Source: Pectinatus sp. (GTDB lineage Bacteria; Bacillota; Negativicutes; Selenomonadales; Selenomonadaceae). From it: DNA of 26,648 bases. Under the pieces are notes generated by a model that was given only the letters and a program-made list of their open reading frames with translations, had not been told where the DNA came from and did not search any database. Of the stretch, positions 15,999-22,203 are shown piece after piece (the stretch's first letter is position 1; every line of letters starts with the position of its first letter). Both the position numbers and the translations under genes were made by a program. The stretch lies in NCBI GenBank assembly GCA_020025135.1, contig JAHHSQ010000022.1, positions 1 to 26,648 on the forward strand, written 5' to 3'.

Positions 15999-16497
15999 AT
16001 GCCTTTTTTTCTTTGCTTATAAGCGTGGAAGCTGATGATATTATGGCCTTTTTTTCATCATCTAACTGTTTATTGATTCGTTCTCTATCTTTCTCTATCT
16101 GTGCTAGCCGTTTGTTGGCGTCAGGGGTAATACTAATTTTATTTGCAATACTTTTAATGAAATCTGTAACTACATATCGGCGTTCCTTATCGATTTCAAA
16201 ATATGATTGTAGGATTTTTTCTTCCACATCAGTCATGCCATATTCTTCTCTTAAAAGTTGAAAAACATTTTTATAATTTTGTATTTCGTCATACATAGTT
16301 CCTTCACCATTTTCTAGCCATCGACGAGATATTCCAAATTTGTTACAAATTAGCTGTCGGTTTTGCTCCGTAACAGTACTGCCGTCTTTTTCAATTTTAC
16401 TGATAGCTCCATTTTTCAAACCCAACATATCGGCAAATTTTCTTTGGGTTAAATTAGCTGATTGACGTATTGTTTTTATTCGTTGGTTGATATTCAT
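15997..16497 (-). CDS. CI-like phage repressor (XRE family)
   Basis: A 166-residue protein with an N-terminal helix-turn-helix (residues 4-60: RIKTIRQSANLTQRKFADML, then GAISKIEKDG as recognition region and NKFGISRRWLENGEG typical of phage repressors). Its C-terminal half is helical and charged and lacks the Ser/Lys peptidase pair of LexA/CI proteins, so RecA-stimulated self-cleavage is not predicted. It is transcribed from TTGATT-17-TATTAT and faces the small gene at 16636, with operators inside both promoters. GAGGTG precedes the ATG. It most likely maintains lysogeny. Confidence 0.88.
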   Translation of the reverse strand: MNINQRIKTIRQSANLTQRKFADMLGLKNGAISKIEKDGSTVTEQNRQLICNKFGISRRWLENGEGTMYDEIQNYKNVFQLLREEYGMTDVEEKILQSYFEIDKERRYVVTDFIKSIANKISITPDANKRLAQIEKDRERINKQLDDEKKAIISSASTLISKEKKA

Positions 16498-16516
16498 TTT
16501 ATCACCTCTGTTTTTT

Positions 16517-16545
16517 ATAATATTCTATTTAGTAGAAAAAATCAA
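16517..16545 (-). promoter_or_regulatory. Repressor promoter
   Basis: Reading the - strand, TTGATT (16545-16540), 17 bases, TATTAT (16522-16517). Operator O1 covers the spacer. Confidence 0.7.
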
Positions 16546-16581
16546 TAAAAATATATTGAAATATTCTAATAAATAGAATAT
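16520..16581. promoter_or_regulatory. Twin repressor operators O1 and O2
   Basis: O2 (16561-16581) is a perfect inverted repeat ATATTCTA-ATAAA-TAGAATAT. O1 (16520-16540) is ATATTCTA-TTTAG-TAGAAAAA, matching in the left arm and the first half of the right. Their centres are 41 bases apart, close to four helical turns, which favours cooperative binding on one face of DNA. Each fills the 17-base spacer of one of the two divergent promoters. Confidence 0.8.
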
Positions 16582-16584
16582 AAT
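16556..16584 (+). promoter_or_regulatory. Promoter of the small gene at 16636
   Basis: TTGAAA (16556-16561), 17 bases, TATAAT (16579-16584). O2 overlaps the -35 edge, the whole spacer and half the -10 box, so repressor binding should silence it. Confidence 0.8.
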
Positions 16585-16635
16585 ATGAAATACAATCTAC
16601 TTATTAGAAAAAATTACAATAAGGAGGATAAAAAA

Positions 16636-16791
16636 ATGGAAAAAGTAGTTATAACAGAACAAGAAGCATCAGAAATGTTAAAACTTATTAGACAGAATAC
16701 ACCTGATGCTAAAAGACAAGCACTTGTTGCTGCTTTTGCAGCTGGTGCAGCAGCAATGTCAAATCTAGAGCATAAAGAACCGGCAGCATAG
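16636..16791 (+). CDS. Small phage protein, first gene of the rightward early transcript
   Basis: A 51-residue protein with no family I recognise: an acidic-basic helix (EQEASEMLKLIRQ) followed by an Ala-rich helix (ALVAAFAAGAAAM). The RBS AAGGAGG is excellent and the gene sits exactly where Cro or an antirepressor would be expected, but it has no helix-turn-helix. A terminator follows 15 bases after the stop, so it is transcribed alone from the repressor-controlled promoter. It could be an antirepressor or a small regulator; the hydrophobic helix is too short and interrupted to be a sure membrane segment. Confidence 0.75.
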   Translation: MEKVVITEQEASEMLKLIRQNTPDAKRQALVAAFAAGAAAMSNLEHKEPAA

Positions 16792-16806
16792 TAGAGGTAT
16801 AAAAAA

Positions 16807-16829
16807 TTAGCCACCAATACGGTGGCTAA
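16807..16829. terminator. Convergent terminator, TTAGCCACC type
   Basis: A perfect 9-bp stem TTAGCCACC/GGTGGCTAA with a 5-base loop between two converging genes. On the - strand the stem is followed by TTTTTTATA, which makes it the terminator for the gene at 17246-16836. The stem is nearly the same as the one at 17645. Confidence 0.75.
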
Positions 16830-16835
16830 AAGATA

Positions 16836-17246
16836 TTAAGTATTATTAGAAATACCATATTTTGCTATTTCTGATGACAATTTCAATAACTTATATAAAA
16901 CATTTCTAGTAACTGTATTTAATTCCTTGTTATTGCTATAAAAGGTGATTCCCGTATCCAGATCGTTGGCTAAATTATCTAAATGTTTTGCAATGTCCAT
17001 TTTGTCTTTTTTAGCGAGAGGTGGCAAGTTTTTATCAGCTAATTTATCTAAATCATTTGTATCTCTACCAACTAAGTAATCTAATGACACGCGAAAATAA
17101 TCAGCGATTTTTTGTAAAGTAATTGTGGATGGTTGTCTTTTTCCATTCTCATAATAGCCATATAATTGCCGAGTAATATTTAAATCGCTAGCAACCTTTG
17201 TTTGACTCAAGTTTCTAGCTTCTCTTAACTTTCTTAATCGTAACAA
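16836..17246 (-). CDS. Second phage repressor (XRE family)
   Basis: A 136-residue protein with an N-terminal helix-turn-helix: LRKLREARNLSQTKVASDL, then ITRQLYGYYENGKRQPS and LQKIADYFRVSLDYLVGRD, the usual repressor pattern over residues 3-60. The C-terminal part is helical with no peptidase residues. The TTG start has AAGGGGG 8 bases upstream. It is divergent from the Cro-like gene at 17423, and the region between holds four copies of one operator. It appears to form a second regulatory switch independent of the first repressor, either for another set of phage genes or left from a second element. Confidence 0.87.
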   Translation of the reverse strand: MLRLRKLREARNLSQTKVASDLNITRQLYGYYENGKRQPSTITLQKIADYFRVSLDYLVGRDTNDLDKLADKNLPPLAKKDKMDIAKHLDNLANDLDTGITFYSNNKELNTVTRNVLYKLLKLSSEIAKYGISNNT

Positions 17247-17260
17247 TTAGTTAACCCCCT

Positions 17261-17403
17261 TTGCAACAATCTGTTTCTGTTATTATTATATGTTTTTTAG
17301 TTGACAATGTATAGATGAAACTTTTTGTTGCTTTTATAGAAACTGATTGTTGCAAGAAAATCAAATATATGCTACTATATGTTTCAGAAACTTTTAGTTG
17401 CAA
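17261..17403. promoter_or_regulatory. Four 17-bp operators of the second switch
   Basis: The 17-base site GAAAC-N7-GTTGC or GAAAC-N7-GTTGCAA occurs four times: 17261-17277 (reverse strand), 17317-17333 (last AA replaced), 17339-17355 and 17387-17403. It is an imperfect dyad, since GTTGC read backwards is GCAAC, one base from GAAAC. One copy lies just before the repressor gene; the third overlaps the -35 of the + promoter and the fourth lies downstream of its -10. Confidence 0.8.
17350..17378 (+). promoter_or_regulatory. Promoter of the Cro-like gene
   Basis: TTGCAA (17350-17355), 17 bases, TACTAT (17373-17378). The -35 box is the end of the third operator copy. Confidence 0.65.
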
Positions 17404-17422
17404 TTTCTACGGAGGTGAAACT

Positions 17423-17644
17423 TTGAGATACTGGCTTATTAATTTAAGAAAAAGATATAAATTAACACAAGCTAACGTAGCAGAAAAATTAAATATTTCT
17501 AGGCAGGAATATTCATTTATAGAAACTGGTAAACGTCAAAAGGATATGTCGCTATCTCTGATGGCGAAGTTATCTAAGATTTTTTCCATTTCACTAGAAG
17601 ATATCTTGGCACTGGAAAGGGGGGCGAAAATTATAAAAAAATAA
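17423..17644 (+). CDS. Cro-like regulator (XRE family)
   Basis: A 73-residue protein that is almost only a helix-turn-helix: LRKRYKLTQANVAEKLNIS, RQEYSFIETGKRQKDMS and LAKLSKIFSISLEDILAL. The size and divergent position opposite a repressor fit Cro. The TTG at 17423 is chosen because GGAGGTG lies 5 bases before it and the translation then begins right at the domain; the frame is open further upstream, but that part contains the promoter and operators. It ends at a terminator shared with the convergent exported-protein genes. Confidence 0.87.
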   Translation: MRYWLINLRKRYKLTQANVAEKLNISRQEYSFIETGKRQKDMSLSLMAKLSKIFSISLEDILALERGAKIIKK

Positions 17645-17663
17645 AGCCACCATATTGGTGGCT
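17645..17663. terminator. Convergent terminator, AGCCACCA type
   Basis: AGCCACCA/TGGTGGCT with a 3-base loop. On the - strand it is followed by TTTATTTTTTT, so it terminates the rhodanese/Cys-rich operon; on the + strand no T run follows. Confidence 0.75.
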
Positions 17664-17669
17664 AAGAGA

Positions 17670-17933
17670 TTAGCATCCACAAGTTGGACTATATGTACCA
17701 TCTGCGCAAACAACGCGCCCTCCATTACACCCCAAAGGTCCTCCGTGATGTGAACAGCATCCGCGAGAGAAAAATAATGCGGGATTGTTAGTTTGCCCAA
17801 GAATTGAATCTGCGTCAATTTTAGGTATTTCGGTTTGTCCCAAAATTGATTGACGTTCTATTATAGGATTTGCTGAACAAGAAGCGTTTGCTAACAAGAG
17901 CGCAAATAATATCATATAAAATATTCTTTTCAA
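17670..17933 (-). CDS. Small exported Cys-rich protein
   Basis: An 87-residue precursor. The first 25 residues are a signal peptide (KRIFYMILFALLLANAS); a Cys follows at 19, but the lipobox is poor (NASC), so lipidation is doubtful. The middle has a duplicated SILGQT-x-x-P unit. The C-terminal 31 residues carry seven cysteines in the pattern CCSHHGG-x-x-GC-GG-x-VVC-DGT-SP-CGC, a compact motif seen at the ends of other small exported bacterial proteins, as I recall, and likely disulphide-bonded or metal-binding. The TTG start overlaps the rhodanese stop (TTGA) and has AAAGGAGAG 8 bases upstream, so the two are translationally coupled. The function is unknown. Confidence 0.82.
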   Translation of the reverse strand: MKRIFYMILFALLLANASCSANPIIERQSILGQTEIPKIDADSILGQTNNPALFFSRGCCSHHGGPLGCNGGRVVCADGTYSPTCGC

Positions 17934-18346
17934 TTAATCTTCTCTCCTTTCATGGGAGTAATTAATCCTATTGATTTTAGAGCATCATAGCCATTTTTAA
18001 TAACGAAAACTTTTGTGTAACCATGTTTATAAAATAGTTGAGCTGCTCTGATAGCGTACTGGTCATTTAAACAGGAACAAAATATGGCATATACTTTTTC
18101 TTTTCCGTAGTTATTGAAGAATTTTTTTAATGGAGCGGCCTTGTAAGGATTTATCCATAAAGCATTCTTTTCTTGACCATTAGAGAGTTTTCTGCTTTCT
18201 GGTGAACGCACATCTATAAGAACGATTTTGGTGCTGTTTTTAGCATAATCTTGGGCGGAAATAAATTTGTATGGTAGTTGATTTGCATTTAATACTGGTG
18301 CATAGAGAAAACAGATAAACATTATAATAAAGATTTTTACTTTCAC
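17930..18346 (-). CDS. Exported rhodanese-like protein
   Basis: A 138-residue precursor with a Sec signal peptide (KIFIIMFICFLYAPVLNA, cut near residue 21) and a single rhodanese domain: VLIDVRSPESRKLSNGQEKNALWINP, then the active loop FCSCLNDQYAIRAA with the catalytic Cys in the CxC-x-N-x(5)-R form, then HGYTKVFVIKNGYDALKS. Such domains move sulfane sulfur or act as phosphatase-like or binding domains; export places it in the periplasm. The GTG start has AAGGTG 8 bases upstream. It forms a two-gene operon with the Cys-rich protein between phage control genes and the scar zone, the usual place for lysogenic conversion genes. Confidence 0.88.
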   Translation of the reverse strand: MKVKIFIIMFICFLYAPVLNANQLPYKFISAQDYAKNSTKIVLIDVRSPESRKLSNGQEKNALWINPYKAAPLKKFFNNYGKEKVYAIFCSCLNDQYAIRAAQLFYKHGYTKVFVIKNGYDALKSIGLITPMKGEKIN

Positions 18347-18390
18347 AATTTATCACCTTTCTAAAATCTAAAAGAAAGTAGGTAATCAAA

Positions 18391-18484
18391 TTGAAAACCA
18401 AACAATTGATTGCGTGTCCCAGTTAAGTTATATGAGAAATTAAAAGCAAAAGCTGAAGAAAAGGGGTATAGCATAAATGAGAAT
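18391..18484 (+). pseudogene. Relic of a ribbon-helix-helix gene (frameshifted, truncated)
   Basis: A TTG with GTAGGT upstream begins MKTKQLI, then the frame shifts by one base near 18412 into RVPVKLYEKLKAKAEEKGYSINE, which reads as the strand-helix-helix of an Arc/CopG-type DNA-binding protein. After about 18482 the similarity ends and a stop follows at 18507. It is too short and broken to be functional. Confidence 0.55.
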
Positions 18485-18545
18485 TATTTTTTATCTTTTC
18501 CATAATAGACTCTTCTAACCTTAATGGATATGGATTAGCTTGCAT
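18423..18545 (-). pseudogene. Truncated ribbon-helix-helix gene on the opposite strand
   Basis: A 40-codon frame with an ideal RBS (AGGAGGTG) starts MQANPYPLRLEESIMEKIKN, a typical N-terminus of an Arc/MetJ-like protein. It then continues into unrelated sequence that is the antisense of the other relic. The join lies at about 18482-18490, where the other relic also ends. Upstream are dyads and a promoter region that would suit its own operator. Confidence 0.55.
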
Positions 18546-18600
18546 AACAAAACACCTCCTGATATCAATATAATATCATATAGATTGCATATTTTATAGT

Positions 18601-18652
18601 GTCTTAAAGACATCAACGAGATGTTGACAATAATTATTTAAGATAATTTAAT
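18601..18652 (+). promoter_or_regulatory. Promoter with overlapping dyads
   Basis: TTGACA (18624-18629), 17 bases, TTTAAT (18647-18652) reads toward the gene at 18826. Dyads GTCTT-A-AAGAC (18601-18611) and TCAAC-N5-GTTGA (18613-18627) adjoin or overlap the -35 and lie upstream of the truncated ribbon-helix-helix gene on the other strand, so they may be its operators. The rest of the gap, 18653-18825, shows nothing else. Confidence 0.5.
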
Positions 18653-18825
18653 GCCATGATATCGTAACTATTATGGGAAAAAGTAGACGTATTTAAAGTT
18701 AATAAAAATTATATACAAATAGTGAACAAAAAGAATTTAAGTCAAATGGCGATGAGCCGGAAATAAAATGATGTGGATATTCTGTTGATAAGTGAGTTTG
18801 AACTTTTGACAGGGTACAAATCACG

Positions 18826-19014
18826 ATGGAGTTAGAAGGGAGAGAATATGATTTGGTAAACCTAGGTGGCAAAAAAATGAATGTAGTAGAAGAATTTGTA
18901 ACGGACAATCCAGAAGCTAGAGAACAATTTTTAGCTGCAGTTGCCAAAGATATTGCACGGTCTTTGGCAGATACACTTAGTGAAATGAGACCCAAGGAAG
19001 ATAGAAAGGATTAA
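18826..19014 (+). CDS. Small acidic protein of unknown function
   Basis: A 62-residue frame with a helical body (VVEEFVTDNPEAREQFLAAVAKDIARSLADTLSEM) and a charged tail. It matches no family I know. The start is uncertain: the ATG at 18826 lacks a convincing RBS and an ATG at 18877 would give a 45-residue protein. It has its own upstream promoter and a very strong terminator four bases after the stop, which supports a real gene. It sits in the scar zone between a broken DNA-binding gene and a truncated integrase. Confidence 0.55.
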   Translation: MELEGREYDLVNLGGKKMNVVEEFVTDNPEAREQFLAAVAKDIARSLADTLSEMRPKEDRKD

Positions 19015-19017
19015 AAT

Positions 19018-19048
19018 AATTACTCCTTCCAATGCGGAAGGAGTAATT
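19018..19048 (+). terminator. Strong hairpin after the gene at 18826
   Basis: A perfect 13-bp stem AATTACTCCTTCC/GGAAGGAGTAATT with a 5-base loop. Only a weak T run follows, but position and strength suggest termination. Confidence 0.65.
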
Positions 19049-19097
19049 CAAAAACATATATGTAAAGAATATTCTGAACAATATAGAAAAATAAAAA

Positions 19098-19120
19098 GCG
19101 CCATCTGCAAGGCAGATAGC
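19098..19120 (+). other. Second hairpin in the gap before the integrase
   Basis: ATCTGC (19103-19108) and GCAGAT (19112-19117), with further GC pairs outside, form a short hairpin in the non-coding gap 19049-19195. Its role is unknown. Confidence 0.4.
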
Positions 19121-19195
19121 ACAAAATTCAGTTTCATAATATCATACCACAAAAAAATAAACAATATCAAATAAATTATAAAGGAAGAGATTATA

Positions 19196-20004
19196 TTGAA
19201 TTATCGCGCTTTTAGTCGTGCTCCTGTGCGAACTCCAGGTGTTCCACGGCCATCAGAATGGGTAGGCAGAGCGGCAGCCATCAGAGCATATAGTGGTAAA
19301 TCAACCGATTTACTGGTCCATTATTACAAAAATTGGATTTCTGTATATAAAGAGGGTGCCATAAGAGAGGTTACGTTGGCTAAATATCGCATGAGCCTGG
19401 CATGGTTAGAAAAACTTGTGCCTGACTTAAGGCTCTGCGATGTCACGCGTATCACTTATCAGCAAATTATCAATGAATATGCCAAGGAACATGAGCGCCA
19501 AACAACGATGGATTTTCACCATCAAATCAAAGGAGCTATTTTAGATGCTGTGGACGAAGGGTTAATCCCTTGCAATCCGACACGTAAGGTCATAATCAAG
19601 GGCAAGACTCCTTCACAAAAGAAAATAAAATATCTCAATCAATTTGAATTACATACGCTATTAAAAAATTTAAAATTGGAGAAAGAAGTAAATTGGGATT
19701 GGTTAATATTATTGATTGCTAAAACCGGTATGCGCTTTTCGGAAGCATTAGCTATTACGCCACGCGATTTCGATTTTTCTCATCAAATTGTTTCGGTTAG
19801 TAAAACTTGGGATTACAAGGGTGACACTGGGTTTGCACCGACCAAGAACAAATCTTCAGTACGTAAAATTCAAGTCGACTGGCAAGTAGTTATGCAATTT
19901 TCTACGTTGGTAAGAGATTTACCACCAGATAAACCAATTTTTGTACCTGAAGATATACCAATATATAACTCCACTGTAAATGGAGTGCTAGAACGCCGAT
20001 GTAA
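19196..20004 (+). pseudogene. Tyrosine recombinase, C-terminus missing
   Basis: About 270 residues of a phage-type tyrosine integrase: the N-terminal SAM-like core-binding domain (LVHYYKNWISVYKEG, TLAKYRMSLAWLEK) and the first half of the catalytic domain with the first catalytic Arg (KTGMRFSEALAITPRDFDF). The sequence is abruptly lost after GVLERRCK, before the H-x-x-R box, the last His and the nucleophile Tyr, so it cannot recombine DNA. The frame continues to 20086 only by reading an hsdM remnant out of frame. The TTG start has GGAAGAGA upstream. Integrases of this kind are often found beside type I restriction loci, where they invert hsdS segments, and the attached hsdM piece agrees with that origin. 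Confidence 0.85.
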
Positions 20005-20322
20005 GCAATCAAAAAAGAAGAAAATATTGACCGTATTTTCCAAGCGTATAAAGAACGCAAAGATATCGATAAATTCTCCCATCTAGCTTCATTTGAGGAA
20101 ATAAAAGAAAATGAATTTAATCTGAACATTCCTCGCTATGTAGATACCTTTGAACCAGAGCCAGAAATTGACCTCGGGAAAATTGTTGAAGAATTAAAAG
20201 CAATTAATAAAGAAATAGCTGATACAAGTAATGAGCTAGCTACTATGATGGAAGATTTTACGACCACGAATGATAAAACAAGTAAAGATATAAAAAATTT
20301 TATATCGATATTAAAAGAATGA
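20005..20322 (+). pseudogene. C-terminal fragment of a type I restriction methylase (HsdM)
   Basis: A frame of 105 codons without its own start encodes the typical HsdM tail: NIDRIFQAYKERKDIDKFSH, SFEEIKENEFNLNIPRYVD and TFEPEPEIDLGKIVEELKAI, then helical coiled coil to ISILKE. The catalytic NPPY and SAM motifs are absent because only the last fifth of the protein remains. It joins the truncated integrase at about 20000-20010 in a different frame. No hsdR, and no recognisable hsdS, follows. Confidence 0.85.
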
Positions 20323-20413
20323 TGTTAAATGTCAGATTGGCATTTTGCGGGCTTGTAATGGATATTATCTTTTTGCACATAGCCTTTTTAATAAAAGAGA
20401 GAAGGTGAAAATA

Positions 20414-21187
20414 TTGGGCAAGATGTTTTATAGAGAAAAGAAGTATTATTGTGGAAATTACTTAGAAGTAAATGTTTATCCGGTGATGGATATTAAGCAG
20501 CAAGGGAAAAAGGAGAAAAAAAAAGAAAGTGCTTTACCGCAAAAAAGATTGAATGATAAAAATGCATATAAGAAGTTGTTGCGGTTGGTATATACGAATT
20601 TCACCGATAATGATTTTCACATTACAGCGACTTATCAAGATAAATTCTTGCCTAAAACTGAAGAAGAGACTGAAAAGAAACTAAGAAATTATATAGTTAG
20701 GTTACGTAGATATGCCCGTAAGCATAATCTTCCAGAAATAAAATATATTTCTGTAACAGAGAGTGGTATGGACAGTAATGGAACCATTAAAAGAGTACAT
20801 CATCATATACTCTTTTCTTGCCCAGGAATGTCTAGAGATGAAATTGAAAACTTATGGCATATAAAGGGAGAACCGATAGGATATTGTAATGTTGACCGAT
20901 TGCAAATTGAAGTACAAGGGGCGGAAGCTCTTTGTAAATATCTGACCAAAATGAGAAATAAAAATAACAAAAAACTTTTTAGACCTTCGCATAACTTAAA
21001 AAAACCAATAATTCGTAAGAACGATTTTTCGTATAGTCGTTCCAGAGTTCAAAAAATTATTAGAGAGAATGATTGCGGTTATTTTGAAAAAAGATGTAGT
21101 GGATATACTGTGAAAAAGTATCAAGCAGAGTACACAGATTTTCTAGGCTGGAGCATTCATGTAGCACTAAAAAAGTTATTGATTTAG
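20414..21187 (+). CDS. Rolling-circle replication protein (HUH endonuclease)
   Basis: A 257-residue Rep of the phage/plasmid type that nicks one strand at the origin and stays bound through a tyrosine. It has an HHH cluster (129-131; HUH motif in KRVHHHILF), a single-Tyr motif with YLTK (Tyr176, Lys179) and an N-terminal motif around FHITATY (68-74). The TTG at 20414 has GAAGGTG 6 bases upstream; an ATG at 20423 is the alternative. It starts the compact operon running through parA, parB and recU. A single catalytic Tyr suggests plasmid- or Rep-CRI-like initiation. The nicking site is not recognised in the window. Confidence 0.85.
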   Translation: MGKMFYREKKYYCGNYLEVNVYPVMDIKQQGKKEKKKESALPQKRLNDKNAYKKLLRLVYTNFTDNDFHITATYQDKFLPKTEEETEKKLRNYIVRLRRYARKHNLPEIKYISVTESGMDSNGTIKRVHHHILFSCPGMSRDEIENLWHIKGEPIGYCNVDRLQIEVQGAEALCKYLTKMRNKNNKKLFRPSHNLKKPIIRKNDFSYSRSRVQKIIRENDCGYFEKRCSGYTVKKYQAEYTDFLGWSIHVALKKLLI

Positions 21188-21197
21188 GGAGGATAAA

Positions 21198-21593
21198 ATG
21201 CAGATTTTGACTATTGATGTTAAAAATAGAAAAAATAGAATAATAAAAATTAAGGCAAAAACATCGGTAAAAACATTCACCGTGGAGAGTACAGGTATCG
21301 GAAATTTAGAAGATTTTGAACGAGCATGGGCGGGATGTATACCGTTTGCTCAAGCACTGTTAGAGTTGGATATGAAAATCACTTTGACGGCGCTAAAGTT
21401 CCATGAACAGCCAAAGACAGGTAGAAAAGGCATTAGTTTTAAAGCAACTTATTATAGCAGTGCTTTGGGCGGTTTGGTTAACATCAAGTCGCCAAAATAT
21501 TTTTTTGATAAAAAAGATATAGAACTACATTTTGTTAAAGTTGCAGAAATGGCAGTACCAATAATTGAAGAACTTACAGCAGAGGGAAAATAA
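21198..21593 (+). CDS. Phage protein of unknown function
   Basis: A 131-residue soluble protein. An N-terminal strand-rich, Lys-rich part (MQILTIDVKNRKNRIIKIKAK) leads to WAGCIPFAQALLELDMKITLTALKFHEQ and a possible second domain (SFKATYYSSALGGLVNIKSPKYF). I do not recognise the family. The RBS AGGGAGGA lies 7 bases before the ATG and the stop overlaps the next start by one base (TAATG), so it belongs to the rep operon. Its place between Rep and the MazG-like gene suggests a part in replication or nucleotide metabolism, but that is inference. Confidence 0.8.
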   Translation: MQILTIDVKNRKNRIIKIKAKTSVKTFTVESTGIGNLEDFERAWAGCIPFAQALLELDMKITLTALKFHEQPKTGRKGISFKATYYSSALGGLVNIKSPKYFFDKKDIELHFVKVAEMAVPIIEELTAEGK

Positions 21594-21991
21594 TGAGTAC
21601 AGAAAGTAAAAAGATTGTAGAGATATTATGCAAAGCTATGAAACAGGAAGAAATTGTTTTATCGCATGAACTGACAGCTAAAATTATAAAAATCATAAAA
21701 GAAAATGAAAAAAAAGAAATAAAGAAATACCCATTGATACCATGCCTGTCTAAAGCGACAACAGTTGAAGAACAGATTTATAAAATCGTAGAAGAAATAT
21801 TTGAAGTTATAGGCGCTTTTTTGCGTAAAAATAGAGCGAATAAAACTAATGAAGAAATGGCATTGGAGTTAATAGATGTGCAAACAGCTTGTGAAACGTT
21901 GTTGACACAAATGGGATATGACGAAAAAGAGAAGAATTTATTGCGCTATACAGTAATCATGAAAAATGCTTTAAGGGGATATTACCAATGA
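21593..21991 (+). CDS. MazG-like nucleotide pyrophosphohydrolase
   Basis: A 132-residue all-helical protein with the MazG/dUTPase-fold metal-binding signature: EEIFE (residues 67-71) and ELID (92-95), the E-x-x-E plus E-x-x-D pairs that hold magnesium. Phage MazG proteins hydrolyse (d)NTPs to the monophosphate and may lower ppGpp or clean the nucleotide pool. The first 50 residues are a charged helical extension. The gene is coupled on both sides, by TAATG with the gene before and ATGA with the gene after. Confidence 0.75.
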   Translation: MSTESKKIVEILCKAMKQEEIVLSHELTAKIIKIIKENEKKEIKKYPLIPCLSKATTVEEQIYKIVEEIFEVIGAFLRKNRANKTNEEMALELIDVQTACETLLTQMGYDEKEKNLLRYTVIMKNALRGYYQ

Positions 21992-22203
21992 AAAAATATC
22001 TTGTATCTATTCAGCTATATACAGAAATAGAGGCAGAAGATAAAGACACTGCCTTGCGGATGGCGGAAGAAAGAAACGATTATAAAGTACTTTGGAAGGG
22101 AGCTAAGATATTATATGCGATGGTCAATGCGGAAAGAACGGATTGCGATATTAAAAAAAATGAAGGCAATGAAGAAAATATGTATCAAAGCAGTGTCATG
22201 TAA
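21988..22203 (+). CDS. Small phage protein of unknown function
   Basis: A 71-residue protein with an N-terminal strand-helix unit (MKKYLVSIQLYTEIEAEDKDTALRMAEER) resembling the small DpnD/PcfM-like ferredoxin-fold domains of phages. The rest is charged. ATGA overlap with the MazG-like gene and AAGGGG upstream support translation. Its last 30 codons overlap the next frame, so one of the two may be shorter than given. Confidence 0.65.
   Translation: MKKYLVSIQLYTEIEAEDKDTALRMAEERNDYKVLWKGAKILYAMVNAERTDCDIKKNEGNEENMYQSSVM

Noticed and set aside
17261..17403. CRISPR-like array in the GAAAC/GTTGC repeats
   Set aside because: The repeats are only 17 bases, unevenly spaced and in both orientations, and lie between divergent regulators, so they are operators. 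No CRISPR array was seen anywhere in the window.
17315..17422. Longer start for the Cro-like gene
   Set aside because: It would place promoter and operators inside the coding sequence; the TTG at 17423 has an ideal RBS and matches the domain start.
20010..20086. Native C-terminus of the tyrosine integrase
   Set aside because: The residues after GVLERRCK are hsdM sequence read in the wrong frame and contain none of the remaining catalytic residues.
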